From Marchantia polymorpha subsp. ruderalis (lineage: Eukaryota; Streptophyta; Marchantiopsida; Marchantiales; Marchantiaceae), in assembly GCA_037833965.1 (NCBI GenBank), contig AP031354.1, positions 31,164,001-31,228,000 of the forward strand: a DNA stretch of 64,000 nucleotides, read 5' to 3'. The notes below the pieces were generated by a model that was not told the origin of the DNA, ran no database searches, and saw only the letters and a list, made by a program, of their open reading frames with translations. The translations under genes were made by a program, and so were the position numbers. Shown here one piece after another: positions 1 through 10,983 of the stretch (the first letter of the stretch is position 1; every line of letters starts with the position of its first letter).

Positions 1-780
1 CTGAAGAATGATCTGAACAGTTGATCTTTGAGCCAATGTGGAGATTATTTTTTTTAATTATAAATGATCATGGATAGATAAATATGACTCTGAAGTATGA
101 TCTGAACCGTTGATCTTTGTATCAATGTTGGGATTTCTCTTCGATTCTAAATAATCATGGATAGAAACAGAAACATTTAGAATTAAGCAATCAGGTTAGA
201 AATTATTATTTATTATGCACTTTTTTTTCTATTTTAAAAATGGTACTCATGCAGTAAATTTGCATCTTTTTGAATAGACTTGGCTATAGAATCCTGCAAG
301 AATTGAGCCCAAGATAATCTGGAGTTATACACATTTGATAACTCGATTCTTGACTGACCGTCAGTCGAGATCATATCCTTCCTCAGTGACTCTAATCGAT
401 AGAAGTGTGGCCTTAGGTATTTATTTTAATATGTTAACTTAGTTATTTCTTCATGGATTCAGTTTCTATGTCTTTCTTTCTTTATATCTTCTGTAATCAT
501 TTCTTCACGATTTCGATTAATTTTTATTATTTTTTTATGTCACTGTTTCTCTACATTTTCGTAATTTTATTTATTTTAATGCAATCATTTCTTTACATTT
601 GACTGATTGAATAATTTCTGAAATTTTCTCTTTAGATTTTACTTTTTTATTTTTCATGGAATTGTTTTTTAATGTGCTTGTTTCTTTCTGAATATGTGAT
701 TATATATTTATTATTTTCTTAATTATCTCATGATAATTAAGAAAATAAGATAACAAAACCCCCCGGGTGCCTTTCATCGA
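1..780. other. AT-rich spacer, no gene
   Basis: Mostly T-rich and A/T-rich DNA without credible ORFs. It ends with a 16-bp perfect inverted repeat (712-727 with 732-747, loop TCAT) placed about 35 bases before the 5S-like segment. Confidence 0.7.
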
Positions 781-905
781 CGTGATGTCCATCACGTCCG
801 GACTGGTGTAACCCAGATCCGATAAGACCGCTGCGGTTAAGCGCCCTTGGCACGGAAGAGGTCTGGGATGGGTGACCTCCACTCCGTGGAACTTCCGCAG
901 ATCAT
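781..905 (+). pseudogene. 5S rRNA-derived sequence 1
   Basis: About 125 bases resembling plant 5S rRNA. A box A-like GGTTAAGCGCCCTTGG lies at 835-850 and a box C-like GGGATGGGTGACC at 865-877, in 5S order and spacing; the first third and the 3' end are diverged. A run of 14 T at 937-950 could terminate RNA polymerase III. Known: these boxes form the 5S internal promoter. Inferred: too diverged for ribosomal use, but transcription is possible. Confidence 0.75.
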
Positions 906-1000
906 AAACATAAAAAAGTTCCTAAACTCCTTTTCGTTTTTTTTTTTTTTAATTTTTTTAATTTTTTTAAAATTCTATAAGAGGGATCGATTCTATGAAT

Positions 1001-1176
1001 GCGACCGTGGCCCCTCGGACCCTCGTACATACGAGGTACGATGTCAACAGTATGAGGTACGGAGGATGTGCGACCGTGGCCCCTCGGACCCTCGTACATA
1101 CGAGGTACGATGTCAGCAGTACGAGGTACGGAGGATATGCGACCGTGGCCCCTCGGACCCTCGTACATACGAGGTA
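1001..1176 (+). repeat. 69-bp minisatellite array a
   Basis: About 2.5 copies of a 69-bp repeat. Each copy contains the self-complementary segment CCTCGTACATACGAGG. Because 69 is a multiple of three, open frames run through the array; they are not taken as genes. The last copy fuses directly to the SIN3-like fragment. Confidence 0.9.
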
Positions 1177-1191
1177 AAATTCAAATTCAAT

Positions 1192-1314
1192 ATTCAAAAT
1201 CTCCAGAAACGCCTTGTACACGTGCTCCTCCGCTGAAAATCGTGTCTTGACTTTGTTGATAAAGTTGATGGTCTGATCAGAGGCCGAAGAACCTTCCTCC
1301 CTTGAACGCTTCAT
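1192..1314 (-). pseudogene. SIN3-like co-repressor 5' fragment (PAH domain)
   Basis: Minus-strand ATG at 1314 begins MKRSREE, followed about 9 residues later by INFINKVKTRF and YKAFLEILN, the pattern of a paired amphipathic helix (PAH) repeat of plant SIN3-like proteins. The match ends after about 41 codons, where it joins the 69-bp minisatellite. Upstream, a GTAAGACG donor near 1429 and a TTCCAG acceptor near 1357 suggest a short 5'UTR intron of about 70 bases. Known: SIN3 scaffolds recruit histone deacetylases through PAH domains. Inferred: a captured or duplicated 5' gene end that cannot make a full protein. Similarity judged by eye. Confidence 0.55.
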
Positions 1315-1356
1315 CCTCCTTCGCCCTTCAGAAACACAGCTCACTTCTATGAACAC

Positions 1357-1765
1357 AGCTGGAACTCAGCACGAAATTGAAACAAGATTTTTGAAACGAG
1401 TCGATTGAGGAGGGAGAGCGTCTTACCTCCCCTTGCGCCCGCACAGGATCGAGACGAGCGTCAGGAGGACAGGTGGCGCGTCCCTTCGCGCTATGGACCA
1501 GATGACACTACCCAAGACTTTCAAAGGCAGCAGGAACTTGGACAGCACAAAATTGAATGCAGGAACTTGGATTTTAGCAAATTGGAAGGTGAACGCGTCT
1601 TACCTTCCCCTCGCGCCCGCCGTGCCAAGAAAAACCGCTATGCTGTTGCGCTTCTGGCTGGTTGACGAGCGGAAACACGAAAGGCTGGAACGAGACGAGA
1701 GGAGGAGCGAGTGCGAGACGAGCGAGAGCGCGCAGTGCCGAGCGGTTTAGGGTTTAGGTATAGGG
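1357..1765. promoter_or_regulatory. Probable 5' leader/promoter of the SIN3-like fragment
   Basis: Two related stretches about 170 bases apart both carry (on the minus strand) a GC-rich segment ending in a splice-donor-like GTAAG. A telomere-like motif (gtttagggtttagg, about 1744-1757) lies at the upstream edge on the minus strand; such telo-boxes are common in plant promoters. No protein is assigned to the plus-strand ORFs here. Confidence 0.4.
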
Positions 1766-3148
1766 TCACTCAGAAAAGACATGAATTCCACCCCTAAAAC
1801 CCCCAGGGAGAGCGGGAGGCAGGGAGGGAAGACCTGAGCCAGGCGTGCAAGCCTCCGCTCGCCCAGACCCAGGGGTCAGAGGACTAATTTCAATAAACTC
1901 CAATCCATTGCCATCAGGATCGCAACAGAATATTGAGGGCACCATGCAGTGCTGGTACGGTATCCCTTCAAAAGAGAAATGAGGGTGTACGTTATAGCAA
2001 AGCTTGTAGTCTGAACCACATCAAATCGTGTTTATATACAACTGCAAACACATTAGAAAATTCAAGGTCAGCCTAAAATCCCAGTTTGCAACTACTATAT
2101 GCTCACCTGCTTTCTCAAGTGTTTGTCGAAGACCTTCAACATTCTTGCAGTTAAAGCATGCATGTCTGTCGAAACCATCATGCCCAGGCCGACCGTGAAC
2201 TGGATCAGGGTTGGGAACCTCCATGATATGAATACCCTCAGCTCCCAAAAGTAACCAAGCTCCTCTATACGGAAGCTCTGGTCTATCTGGACTAGTCATC
2301 AAACCTATTGGAATGAATAAAAGATGGTTAGCTATTTGATGAAAGCGGTTCGTTACTCACAGATTGCTGGAATGCATCCTTCGCTGTATTTCATTTCCTC
2401 CTATGTCTAAGACTGACATAACTGTCAAATTAAACGGTACACATACCCAAAAGTCCACAGTAAAAATCCAGCGATTTCTCCAGGTTCTCGCAACGAAAGG
2501 CGACATGATTCAGCCCTTTGAACTGGACTGCAATACCCAAACGCACGTAGAATCACTTCGCAGCCATCCATGCACTAGTTGATTGAATAAGAAGAATGAC
2601 ATTGTTTCATGAATAGTATTCATATTGATGAATCAAATATATCTGCAAGTTTTTCCATCGATCGAGTTTGGCACCAATTTCTTTCCCTTGATAATATGGA
2701 ACAAATGAATGAAAACAGACATGATTGTATGTGACTACAATAAAATTTACTTACAATTGGTCGACTGTGACAATCTACGAATGAAAATTTGCTGAAAATT
2801 TATCTATAAATGCTGAAAATGATGACAAACTTCACAGGTGTGGAATAGAAACGTACATGAAGGAGAAACCGTGAGAGATTTCGAGTGAACATCTGCAGGC
2901 TCTTTTGAAGATTTTGTATCTTTGAAGGTTGGAGGTGCTTCCTCTTCAGTATTTTCCATCGGCAAATTCATGAAGTCTACACTGTTGTCGCGTTGAAATT
3001 TCTCCTCGGGTAGAGACACACCATGAACTGCACCACGGGAGCCCAGGTCATGCTCAGTGGACACAGATCCTTCTTCCGCTCTTCCTTCGTCCTTCAACAT
3101 GTCCAATTCTTCAAGTTGATGGTTCTCCGCTGCTATGGCAGTTTTCAT
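1766..3148 (-). CDS. VOC (glyoxalase-fold) superfamily protein, four exons, copy 1
   Basis: Exons on the minus strand: 3148-2857, 2527-2447, 2304-2107 and 1965-1766, with GT...AG junctions and matching phases; 256 residues in total. Exon 1 encodes an acidic N-terminal extension of about 97 residues. Exons 2-4 encode a complete VOC domain with GLNHVAF, FYCGLLG, IHIMEV, DRHACF and DPDGNGLEF; the H, E, H and E of these motifs fit the usual four metal ligands. Known: VOC proteins include glyoxalase I, dioxygenases and resistance proteins; the substrate cannot be told. After LEFIEI the frame runs about 37 codons into GC-rich repeat DNA, so the natural 3' end is probably lost. The whole lies between 43-bp inverted repeats (1810-1852, 3809-3851). 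Expression unproven. Confidence 0.7.
1810..1852 (+). repeat. Left arm of 43-bp inverted repeat flanking VOC copy 1
   Basis: Reverse complement of 3809-3851 with one mismatch. The pair brackets the VOC gene as terminal inverted repeats would, but no target-site duplication is visible outside the arms. Confidence 0.7.
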
Positions 3149-3808
3149 GGGTTTTTATGTGCCAGTGGAATGAGGTATGAGGTAGCTGATCCCTGCCCCT
3201 ACCCCTGGGGGTCTGGGCGAACGCAGGCTTCCAGGCCTTCCTCACTTCCTCCCTTCTTCCCTGCCTCCCGCTTGCACGCCTGCTCAGGTCTTCCCTCCCT
3301 CCCTCCCTCCCTCCCGAGCCCCCTCCTGGCATTTCGCCCCTCTTCCTTACGACCGAAATCGAAACACGCCCACTCCGCCTCTCGCTTTTCTCTCCTGCGC
3401 CCCTCCTCCCTGCTCCCGGATCGGACCCTCCTCACAAACGACAGCAAAGAGACAGTGGCAGACGGCGCTTGTAACTCAGGTGACTACTGGAACAGAATGG
3501 ACGACTGGACCCTGATGCGGCTGAACTGCACCTCACCCCATATATATATAGGTCGTCTGTGCTACGTCCTCCGAATGAGGTAGCTGATCCCTGCCCTGCC
3601 CCTGGGTCTGGGCGAGCGCAGGCTTCCAGGCCTTTACTCACTTCCTCCCTTCTTCCCTGCCTCACGCTTGCATGTCTTCCTTCCCTAACTCCCGCTCCCC
3701 CCCCCCTCCTCGTCACTAAAGGCTCAACACTTTTGGGGGAACGCGAGGCAGCTGATCCCTGCCCCTGCCCCCCGCTGCCTCCCGCGCATCCCTCACTTCC
3801 TGCCTCCC
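3149..3808. promoter_or_regulatory. Pyrimidine-rich region upstream of VOC copy 1
   Basis: On the minus strand this precedes the VOC start codon. It has a TATATATATA stretch near 3541-3551, a repeated block (gggtctgggcgagcgcagg type, near 3210 and 3605), and a CCCT tract near 3290-3322 that could form a triplex or, on the other strand, a G-quadruplex. ORFs here are low-complexity and not accepted as genes. Confidence 0.4.
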
Positions 3809-3851
3809 GCTTGCATGCCTGGCTCAGGTCTTCCCTCCCTGCCTCCCGCTC
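3809..3851 (-). repeat. Right arm of 43-bp inverted repeat flanking VOC copy 1
   Basis: Partner of 1810-1852, one mismatch. Confidence 0.7.
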
Positions 3852-4761
3852 AATGATGTGAAAATAATAATGTGAAAACAAACAGAACACAATTCATTTC
3901 ATTTAAGTTCATTGACGATGTCTTCATTCAGTGGCCAGTCACGGTCCCTCGATTCTTGACTGACTGGTGACTAACCCCACGGTTTATTCCGTCCGTCGTC
4001 AATCACAGTCCCTCGATTCTTGACTGACTGTGAGTCGTCAGTCCAGTTCATATCCTTCGTCACGATATGAACTACACTTGACGACTGACTGCAGACCGTC
4101 CCCCGGACGTTTCAAGATTCGTGCCGGGCGCAAGGAGGCATCATTCGGACGCGTCTATAAGCAATCAGGTTAGAAATTATTATATATTATGCACTTTTTT
4201 TCTATTTTAAAAATGATACTCAAGCAAAAAATTTGCATCTTTTTGAATAGACTTGGCTATAGAATCCTGCAAGAATTGAGCCCAAGATAATCTGGAGTTA
4301 TACACATTTGATAACTCGATTCTTGACTGACCGTCAGTCGTTAGTCGAGTTCATATCCTTCCTCAGTGACTCTAATCGATAGAAGTGTGGCCTTGGGTAT
4401 TTATTTTCAATATGTTAACTTAGTTATTCCTTCATGGATTCAGTTTCTATGTCTTTCTTTCTTAATATCTTCTGTTATCATTTCTTCACGATTTCGATTA
4501 ATTTTTATTATTTTTTCATGTCTCTGTTTCTCTACATTTTCGTAATTATATTTATTTTAATGCAATCATTTCTTTACATTTGACTGATTGAATATTTTCT
4601 GAAATTTTCTCTTTAGATTTTGCTTTTTTATTTTTCATGGAATTGTTTTTTAATGTGCATGTTTCTTTCGGAAAATGTGATTATATATTTATTATTTTCT
4701 GAATTATCTCATGATAATTAAGAAAATAAGATCACAAAACCCCCCGGGAGCCTTTCATCGA
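3852..4761. other. TGACTGAC-rich, short GC-rich remnant, then AT-rich spacer
   Basis: About 3950-4100 carries repeated TTGACTGACTG and GTCGTCAGTC words. A short GC-rich remnant follows (about 4107-4152), then T-rich spacer. Lacks about 260 bases present at the matching place in unit 4. Confidence 0.6.
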
Positions 4762-4872
4762 CGTGATGTCCATCACGTCCGGACTCTGATAAGACCGCTG
4801 CGGTCAAGCGCCCTTGGCACGGAAGAGGTCTGGGATGGGTGACCTGCACTCCGTGGAACTTCCGCAGATCAT
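4762..4872 (+). pseudogene. 5S rRNA-derived sequence 2
   Basis: Box A-like and box C-like segments present; a 16-base deletion removes the ggtgtaacccagatcc part before box A, and box A has C for T (GGTCAAGCG). Confidence 0.65.
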
Positions 4873-4958
4873 AAACATGAAAAAGTTCCTAAACTCCTCT
4901 TCGTTTTTTTTTTTCTTTAATTTTTTTTTATTTTTTAAGAGGGGTCGATTCTATGAAT

Positions 4959-5197
4959 GCGACCATGGCCCCTCGGACCCTCGTACATACGAGGAACGAT
5001 GTCAACAGTACGAGGTACGGGGGATATGCGATCGTGGCCCCTCGGACCCTCGTACATACGAGGTACGAGGTCAGCAGTACGAGGTACGGAGGATATGCGA
5101 CCGTGGCCCCTCGGACCCTCGTCCATACGAGGAACGATGTCAGCAGTACGAGGTACGGAGGATATGCGGACCTGGGCCCCTCGGACTATACGAGGTA
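4959..5197 (+). repeat. 69-bp minisatellite array b
   Basis: About 3.5 copies, ending in a shortened variant copy (GCGGACCTGGGCCCCTCGG) that also closes most other arrays. Confidence 0.9.
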
Positions 5198-6153
5198 AAA
5201 ATCTGGCGCTGCCCCTGGCGCATTCCTGGGAGTTCGGCAGTCCCTTTGTTCGGAAGCGAGGGAGGAAAGGAGGAAAGGAGGAAACAAATTGAACCCGGCC
5301 GGGCGAAATGGGGATCTCCCGGACGCGCCCGGGTTCCTGGGGGGCGCCAGGGGACGCGCGTCTCGCGGTGTCTTGAACCCGGGCGGGCGCAATGGGGGTC
5401 TCTCGGATGCGTGTAGAATCTTGTCGGGCGCAAGGGGGATCTCCCGGACGCGTCTCGATTTCCTTTCGCCAAGGACTGGTCTATCAGAAGTGTGCCAGGT
5501 CCCAAGGCCCAAGTTCGTACCTGTACCAGGGCACCCTCTTCTTGCTGGTTTTGGGGCGCAAGGCCGTCCACTAACTGCCTTCCTGGAGAACTCTATATAT
5601 TTCAGAATATTTCAACGCTTTGGATCATGCCTTAGAGTAAGAGCATTGGTTATGTTTTGACCAGAGCTTCAACTCCAATGATTGCATACCCTTGAATCGG
5701 CCTTGGAAGAGTTGGCTTATGCCGAGCACACAGCCCTACTGTGCGTAGTCTCTAATCGATGGAAGTGTGGCCTTGGGTATTTATTTTCAATATGTTAACT
5801 TAGTTATTTCCTCATGGATTCAGTTTCTATGTCTTTCTTTCTTTATATCTTCTGTAATCATTTCTTCACAATTTCGATTCTCTTTTATTTTTTTAATTTG
5901 TATGTCACTGTTTCTCTACATTTTCGTAATTATATTTATTTTGAGGCAATCATTTCTTTACATTTTACTGATTGAATATTCTCTGAAATTTTAAATTTAG
6001 ATTTTACTTTTTTTATTTTATTTTTCTTGGAATTATTCTTTTTAGTAATGCTTGTTTCTTTCTGAATATGTGATGATTTATTTATTATTTTCTGAATATT
6101 CTCATGATAATTAAGAAAATAAGATAACAAAACCCCCTGGGACCCTTTCGTCG
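5198..6153. other. GC-rich segment followed by AT-rich spacer
   Basis: Starts with a conserved ggcgctgcccctggcgcatt stretch and GGGCGCAAGGGGGATCTC-type repeats, then a moderately conserved stretch (about 5560-5760) with short coding-like frames but no recognised family, then T-rich spacer. Confidence 0.6.
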
Positions 6154-6280
6154 ACGTGATGTCCATCACGTCCGGACTGGTGTTACCCAGATCCGATAAG
6201 ACCGCTGCGGTGAAGCGCCCTTGGCACGGAAGAGGTCTGGGATGGGTGACCTCCACTCCGTGGAACTTCCGCAGATCATA
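6154..6280 (+). pseudogene. 5S rRNA-derived sequence 3
   Basis: Full-length type, box A-like segment GGTGAAGCGCCCTTGG and intact GGGATGGGTGACC. Confidence 0.7.
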
Positions 6281-6365
6281 AACATGAAAAAGTTCCTAAA
6301 CTCCTTTTTGTTCTAATTTTTAATTTTTGGTTTGATTTTTAATTAGGAGGGTCAATTCTATGAAC

Positions 6366-6810
6366 GCGACCGTGGCCCCTCGGACCCTCGAACATACGAG
6401 GTACGAGGTCAGCAGTACGAGGTACGGAGGATATGCGACCGTGGCCCCTCGGACCCTCGAACATACGAGGTACGAGGTCAGCAGTACGAGGTACGGAGGA
6501 TATGCGACCGTGGCCCCTCGGACCCTCGTACATACGAGGTACGAGGTCAGCAGTACGAGGTACGGAGGATATGCGACCGTGGCCCCTCGGACCCTCGTAC
6601 ATACGAGGTACGAGGTCAGCAGTACGAGGTACGGAGGATATGCGACCGTGGCCCCTCGGACCCTCGTACATACTAGGTACGAGGTCAGCAGTACGAGGTA
6701 CGGAGGATATGCGACCGTGGCCCCTCGGACCCTCGTCCATACGAGAAACGATGTCAGCAGTACGAGGTACGGAGGATATGCGGACCTTGGCCCTCGGACT
6801 ATACGAGGTA
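6366..6810 (+). repeat. 69-bp minisatellite array c
   Basis: About 6.4 copies. Five of the six reading frames of the consensus lack stops, so ORFs of 165-307 codons overlap here on both strands; this argues against any of them being a gene. Confidence 0.9.
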
Positions 6811-7824
6811 AAAATCTGGCGCTGCCCCTGGCGCATTCCTGGGAGTTCGGCAGTCCCTTTGTTCGGAAGCGAGGGCGGAAAGGAGGAAAGGAGGAAACAA
6901 ATGTACCCGAGTGTGCGCCTCGCCAAGTAGGAGCGTTGGGAGCGCGAGTCTCGCGGTGCATTGAACCCGGCCGGGCGAAATGGAAATCTCCCGGACGCGC
7001 CCGGGTTCCTGGGGGGCGCCAGGGGACGCGCGTCTCGCGGTGTCTTGAACCCGGGCGGGCGCAATGGGGGTCTCTCGGATGCGTGTAGAATCTTGTCGGG
7101 CGCAAGGGGGATCTCCCGGACGCGTCTCGATTTCCTTTCGCCAAGGACTGGTCTATCAGAAGTGTGCCAGGGCCCAAGGCCCAAGTTCGTACCTGTACCA
7201 GGGCACCCTCTTCTTGCTGGTTTTGGGGCGCAAGGCCGTCCACTACCTGCCTTGCTGGAGAACTCTTTATATTTCAGAATAGATCAACGCTTTGGATCAT
7301 GCCTCAGAGTAAGAGCCTTGGTTATGTTATGACCAGAGCTTCAACTCCAATGATTGCATACCCTTGAATCGGCCTTGGAAGAGTTGGCTTATGCCGAGCA
7401 CACAGCCCTACTGTGCGTAGTCTCTAATCGATGGAAGTGTGGCCTTGGGTATTTATTTTCAATATGTTAACTTAGTTATTTCCTCATGGATTCAGTTTCT
7501 ATGTCTTTCTTTCTTTATATCTTCTGTAATCATTTCTTCACAATTTTGATTCTCTTTTATTTTTTTAATTTGTATGTCACTGTTTCTGTACATTTCGTAA
7601 TTAAATTTATTTTGAGGCAATCATTTCTTTACATTTTACTGATTGAATATTCTCTGAAATTTTCTCTTTAATTTTTGCTCTTTTTGTTTAGTTTTCATGG
7701 AATTATTCTTTTTAGTAATGCTTGTTTCTTTCTGAATATGTGATGATTTATTTATTATTTTCTTAATTATCTCATGATAATTAAGAAAATAAGATAACAA
7801 AACCCCCCGGGACCCTTCTGTCGA
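6811..7824. other. GC-rich segment followed by AT-rich spacer
   Basis: Same layout as 5198-6153 with an extra stretch (about 6900-6960). It ends in a hairpin-forming ttaattatctcatgataatt sequence just before the next 5S-like segment. Confidence 0.6.
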
Positions 7825-7949
7825 CGTGATGTCCATCACGTCCGGACTGGTGTAACCCAGATCCGATAAGACCGCTGCGGTGAAGCGCCCTTGGCACGGA
7901 AGAGGTCTGGGATGGGTAACATCCAGTCCGTGGAACTTCCGCAGATCAT
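7825..7949 (+). pseudogene. 5S rRNA-derived sequence 4
   Basis: Full-length type; the box C-like segment is altered to GGGATGGGTAACA. It joins through a T-run directly to the SRA tail rather than to a minisatellite. Confidence 0.65.
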
Positions 7950-7990
7950 AAACATGAAAAAGTGCCTAAACTCCTTTTCGTTTTTTTTTT

Positions 7991-8225
7991 ATAAAGTGAG
8001 AAGATTTTACAGCGAGCGAAAGAAGGGAGTTTGTTAGTCGCAGAGTTTGTCACATTTTTTAGATTCGATCTTTCGAGTAGGAGAAAGCGTGGAAAAAATA
8101 TGTGTGAAACTGGAAAAAAGCCAGAACTCCCAACTGATAAAACTATATGTAATCTCGTCAGATCTAATGTTGTCAAGGACGAAAACATTGATGTGAAAAC
8201 AAACAGAACACAATTCATTTCATTT
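7991..8225 (+). pseudogene. Tail of SRA-domain gene fragment, copy 1
   Basis: Matches the downstream half of the fragment at 21829-22325, starting at ataaagtgag immediately after a T-run. The recognisable YDG core is absent. No family is recognised for the remaining frame by itself. Confidence 0.4.
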
Positions 8226-9586
8226 TAGCTCATTGACGATGTCTTCATTCAGTGGCCAGTCACGGTCCCTCGATTCTTGACTGACTGGCGACTGACCCCA
8301 CGGTTTATTCCGTCAGTTGTCAAGATTCTTCACTGAGTGCTGACTGACCCCACGGTTTATTCCGTCCGTCGTCAATCACTGTCCCTCGATTCTTGACTGA
8401 CTGTGAGTCGTCAGTCCAGTTCATATCCTTCGTCAGGATATGGACTCCACTTGACGACTGACTGCAGACCGTCCCCCGGACGTTTCAAGATTCCTACCGG
8501 GCGCGAGGGGGCATCCCTCGGACGCCTCTAGATTCCTGTCGGGCGCGAGGAGACGCTCGTTTCACGGTGTCTGGAACCCGGCCGGGCGCAAGGGGGATTT
8601 ATCGGACTCGTCCAGATTCCTGTGGGGCGCAGGGGGCATCCCTCGGACGCCTCTAGATACCAGTCGGGCGCGAGGGAACGCGCGTTTCACGGAGTCTCCA
8701 CCCTCGCTGACTCCAGACTGGCCCCCGGACGCCTCTAGATTCCTGCCGGGCGCAAGGGGGATTTATCGGACTCGTCCAGATTCCTGTGGGGCGCAAGGGG
8801 GCATCCCTCGGACGCCTCTAGATACCTGTCGGGCGCGAGGGGACGCGCGTTTCACGGTGTCTGGGACCCGGCCGGGCGCAAGTGGGATTTATCGGACTCG
8901 TCCAGATTCCTGTGGGGCGCGAGGGGGCATCCCTCGGACGCCTCTAGATACCTGTCGGGCGCGAGGGAACGCGCGTTTCACGGAGTCTCCACCCTCACTG
9001 ACTCCAGACTGGCCCCCGGACGCCTCTAGATTCCTGCCGGGCGCGAGGGGGCATCCCTCGGACGCCTCTAGACACCTGTCGGGCGCGAGGGAACGCGCGT
9101 TCTCACGGTGTCGCCACCCTCACTGACTGCAGACAGTCCCCGGGACGTTTCAAGATTCCTGCCGGGCGCGAAGGGCAATCCCTCGGACGCTTCTAGATTC
9201 CTGTCGGCCTCGAGGAGACGCGCGTTTCACTCTGTCTGGAACCCGGCCGGGGGCAAGGGAGATATCTCGGACGCGTCTAGATTCCTGTGGGGCGCGAGGG
9301 GCCATCCCTCGGACGCATCTATATTCCTGTCGGGCGCGAGGGGACGCGCGTTTCACGGTGTCTGGGACCCGGCCGGGCGCAAGGAGGATTTCCCGGACTA
9401 GTCTAGATTCCTGTGGGGCGCGAGGGGGCATCCCTCGGACGCGTCTATATTCCTGTCGGGCGCGAGGGGATCTCTCGGACGGCCTCTACATTCCTGTCGG
9501 GTGCGAAGGGGCATCCCTCGGACGCGTCTAGATTCTCCAAAAAATAAGGAAATATGACTCTGACTCGGACTACCTTAGGAGCTTTA
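8226..9586. repeat. TGACTGAC block and GC-rich interspersed repeat array 1
   Basis: After TGACTGAC-type words (about 8265-8475) follow many copies of a 40-48-base motif of the form GATTCCTGTCGGGCGCGAGG plus CATCCCTCGGACGCSTCTA, alternating with CGCGTTTCACGGTGTCT segments. About 9108-9401 matches 10505-10798. Confidence 0.8.
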
Positions 9587-9711
9587 TGATTTGCGGAAGT
9601 TCCACGGAGTGTGGTCACCCATCCCAGACCTATTCCGTTCCAAGGGCGCTTAACCGCGGGGTTCTGATGGGATCTGGCATACCAGCCGTGATGCGATCGG
9701 AATCACGTCCA
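9587..9711 (-). pseudogene. 5S rRNA-derived sequence 5
   Basis: Minus-strand type, closer to canonical plant 5S: GATCCCATCAGAAC, GTTAAGCG and GGGATGGGTGACC are all intact. No long T-run follows, only T5-T6 runs. Confidence 0.75.
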
Positions 9712-10983
9712 TGAAAGAGTCCCCTGAGATTTTGTTATCTTGTCCTGTGATAAATATTCGTTTGAGAGATAAAACAATCAAAAGTAAAATAAAAGCAAAA
9801 AATGAATAAAAGCAAAAAAATAAAAGTTAAAAAAACAATGAGATAGATATATAAACGAATTCCATAAAAGATTTCCAATCACGTCCATCACGGGGGCGCA
9901 AGGGGCGCAAGGGGGCATCCCTCGGACATCCTGTGGGGCGCAAGGGGGCATCCCTCGGACGCCTCTAGATACCTGTCGGGCGCGAGGGAACGCGCGTTCT
10001 CACGGTGTCGCCACCCTCACTGACTGCAGACCGTCCCTGAGACGTTTCAAGATTCCTGCCGGGCGCGGAGGGCAATCCCTCGGACGCGTCTAGATTCCTG
10101 TCGGCCTCAAGGAGACGCGCATTTCACTTTGTCTGGAACCCAGCCGGGCGAAGGGGGTTATCTCGGACGCGTCTAGATTCCTGCGTGGCGCGAGGGGGCA
10201 TCCCTCGGACGCATCTTTACTCATGTCGGGCGCGAGGGGATGCGCGTTTAACGGTGTCTGGGACCCGGCCGGACGCAAGGGGGATTTATCGGACTCGTCC
10301 AGATTCCTGTGGGGCGCGAGGGGGCATCCCTCGGACGCCTCTAGATACCTGTCGGGCGCGAGGGAACGCGCGTTTCACGGAGTCTCCACCCTCACTGACT
10401 CCAGACTGGCCCCCGGACGCCTCTAGATTCCTGCCGGGCGCGAGGGGGCATCCCTCGGACGCCTCTAGACACCTGTCGGGCGCGAGGGAACGCGCGTTCT
10501 CACGGTGTCGTCACCCTCACTGACTGCAGACAGTCCCCGGGACGTTTCAAGATTCCTGCCGGGCGCGAAGGGCAATCCCTCGGACGCTTCTAGATTCCTG
10601 TCGGCCTCGAGGAGACGCGCGTTTCACTCTGTCTGGAACCCGGCCGGGCGCAAGGGAGATATCTCGGACGCGTCTAGATTCCTGTGGGGCGCGAGGGGCC
10701 ATCCCTCGGACGCATCTATATTCCAGTCGGGCGCGAGGGGACGCGCGTTTCACGGTGTCTGGGACCCGGCCGGGTGCATGGGGGATTTCTCGGACTAGTC
10801 TAGATTCCTGTGGGGCGCGAGGGGGCATCCCTCGGACGCGTCTATATTCCTGTCGGGCGCGAGGGGATCTCTCGGACGGCCTCTACATTCCTGTCGGGCG
10901 CGAAGGGGCATCCCTCGGACGCGTCTAGATTCTCCAAAAAATAAGGAAAAATGACTCTGACTCGGACTACCTTAGGAGCTTTA
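9712..10983. repeat. AT-rich leader and GC-rich interspersed repeat array 2
   Basis: 9712-9894 is AT-rich (same as downstream of 11109). From 9895 the 40-48-base GC-rich motif resumes. The start of the near-identical 28.7-kb-spaced block lies at about 9950. Confidence 0.75.

Noticed and set aside
781..1176. Cassandra TRIM identification
   Set aside because: 5S-like sequence fits, but no paired TG...CA LTRs, tRNA-Met primer site or target duplication was seen; kept only as a hypothesis.
5690..5800. Short coding-like frame (SALEELAYAEHTALLC) in the module spacer
   Set aside because: Reads like protein and is conserved between modules, but is short, has a stop just upstream and matches no family I recognise.
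6320..7243. Long ORFs on both strands across the minisatellites
   Set aside because: Open frames follow from a 69-bp repeat whose consensus lacks stops in five frames; overlapping ORFs on both strands are equally long and share no known family.
8226..10983. CRISPR-like array in the GC-rich repeats
   Set aside because: Repeat and spacer lengths are irregular, the intervening parts are themselves repeated, and the host is a plant.
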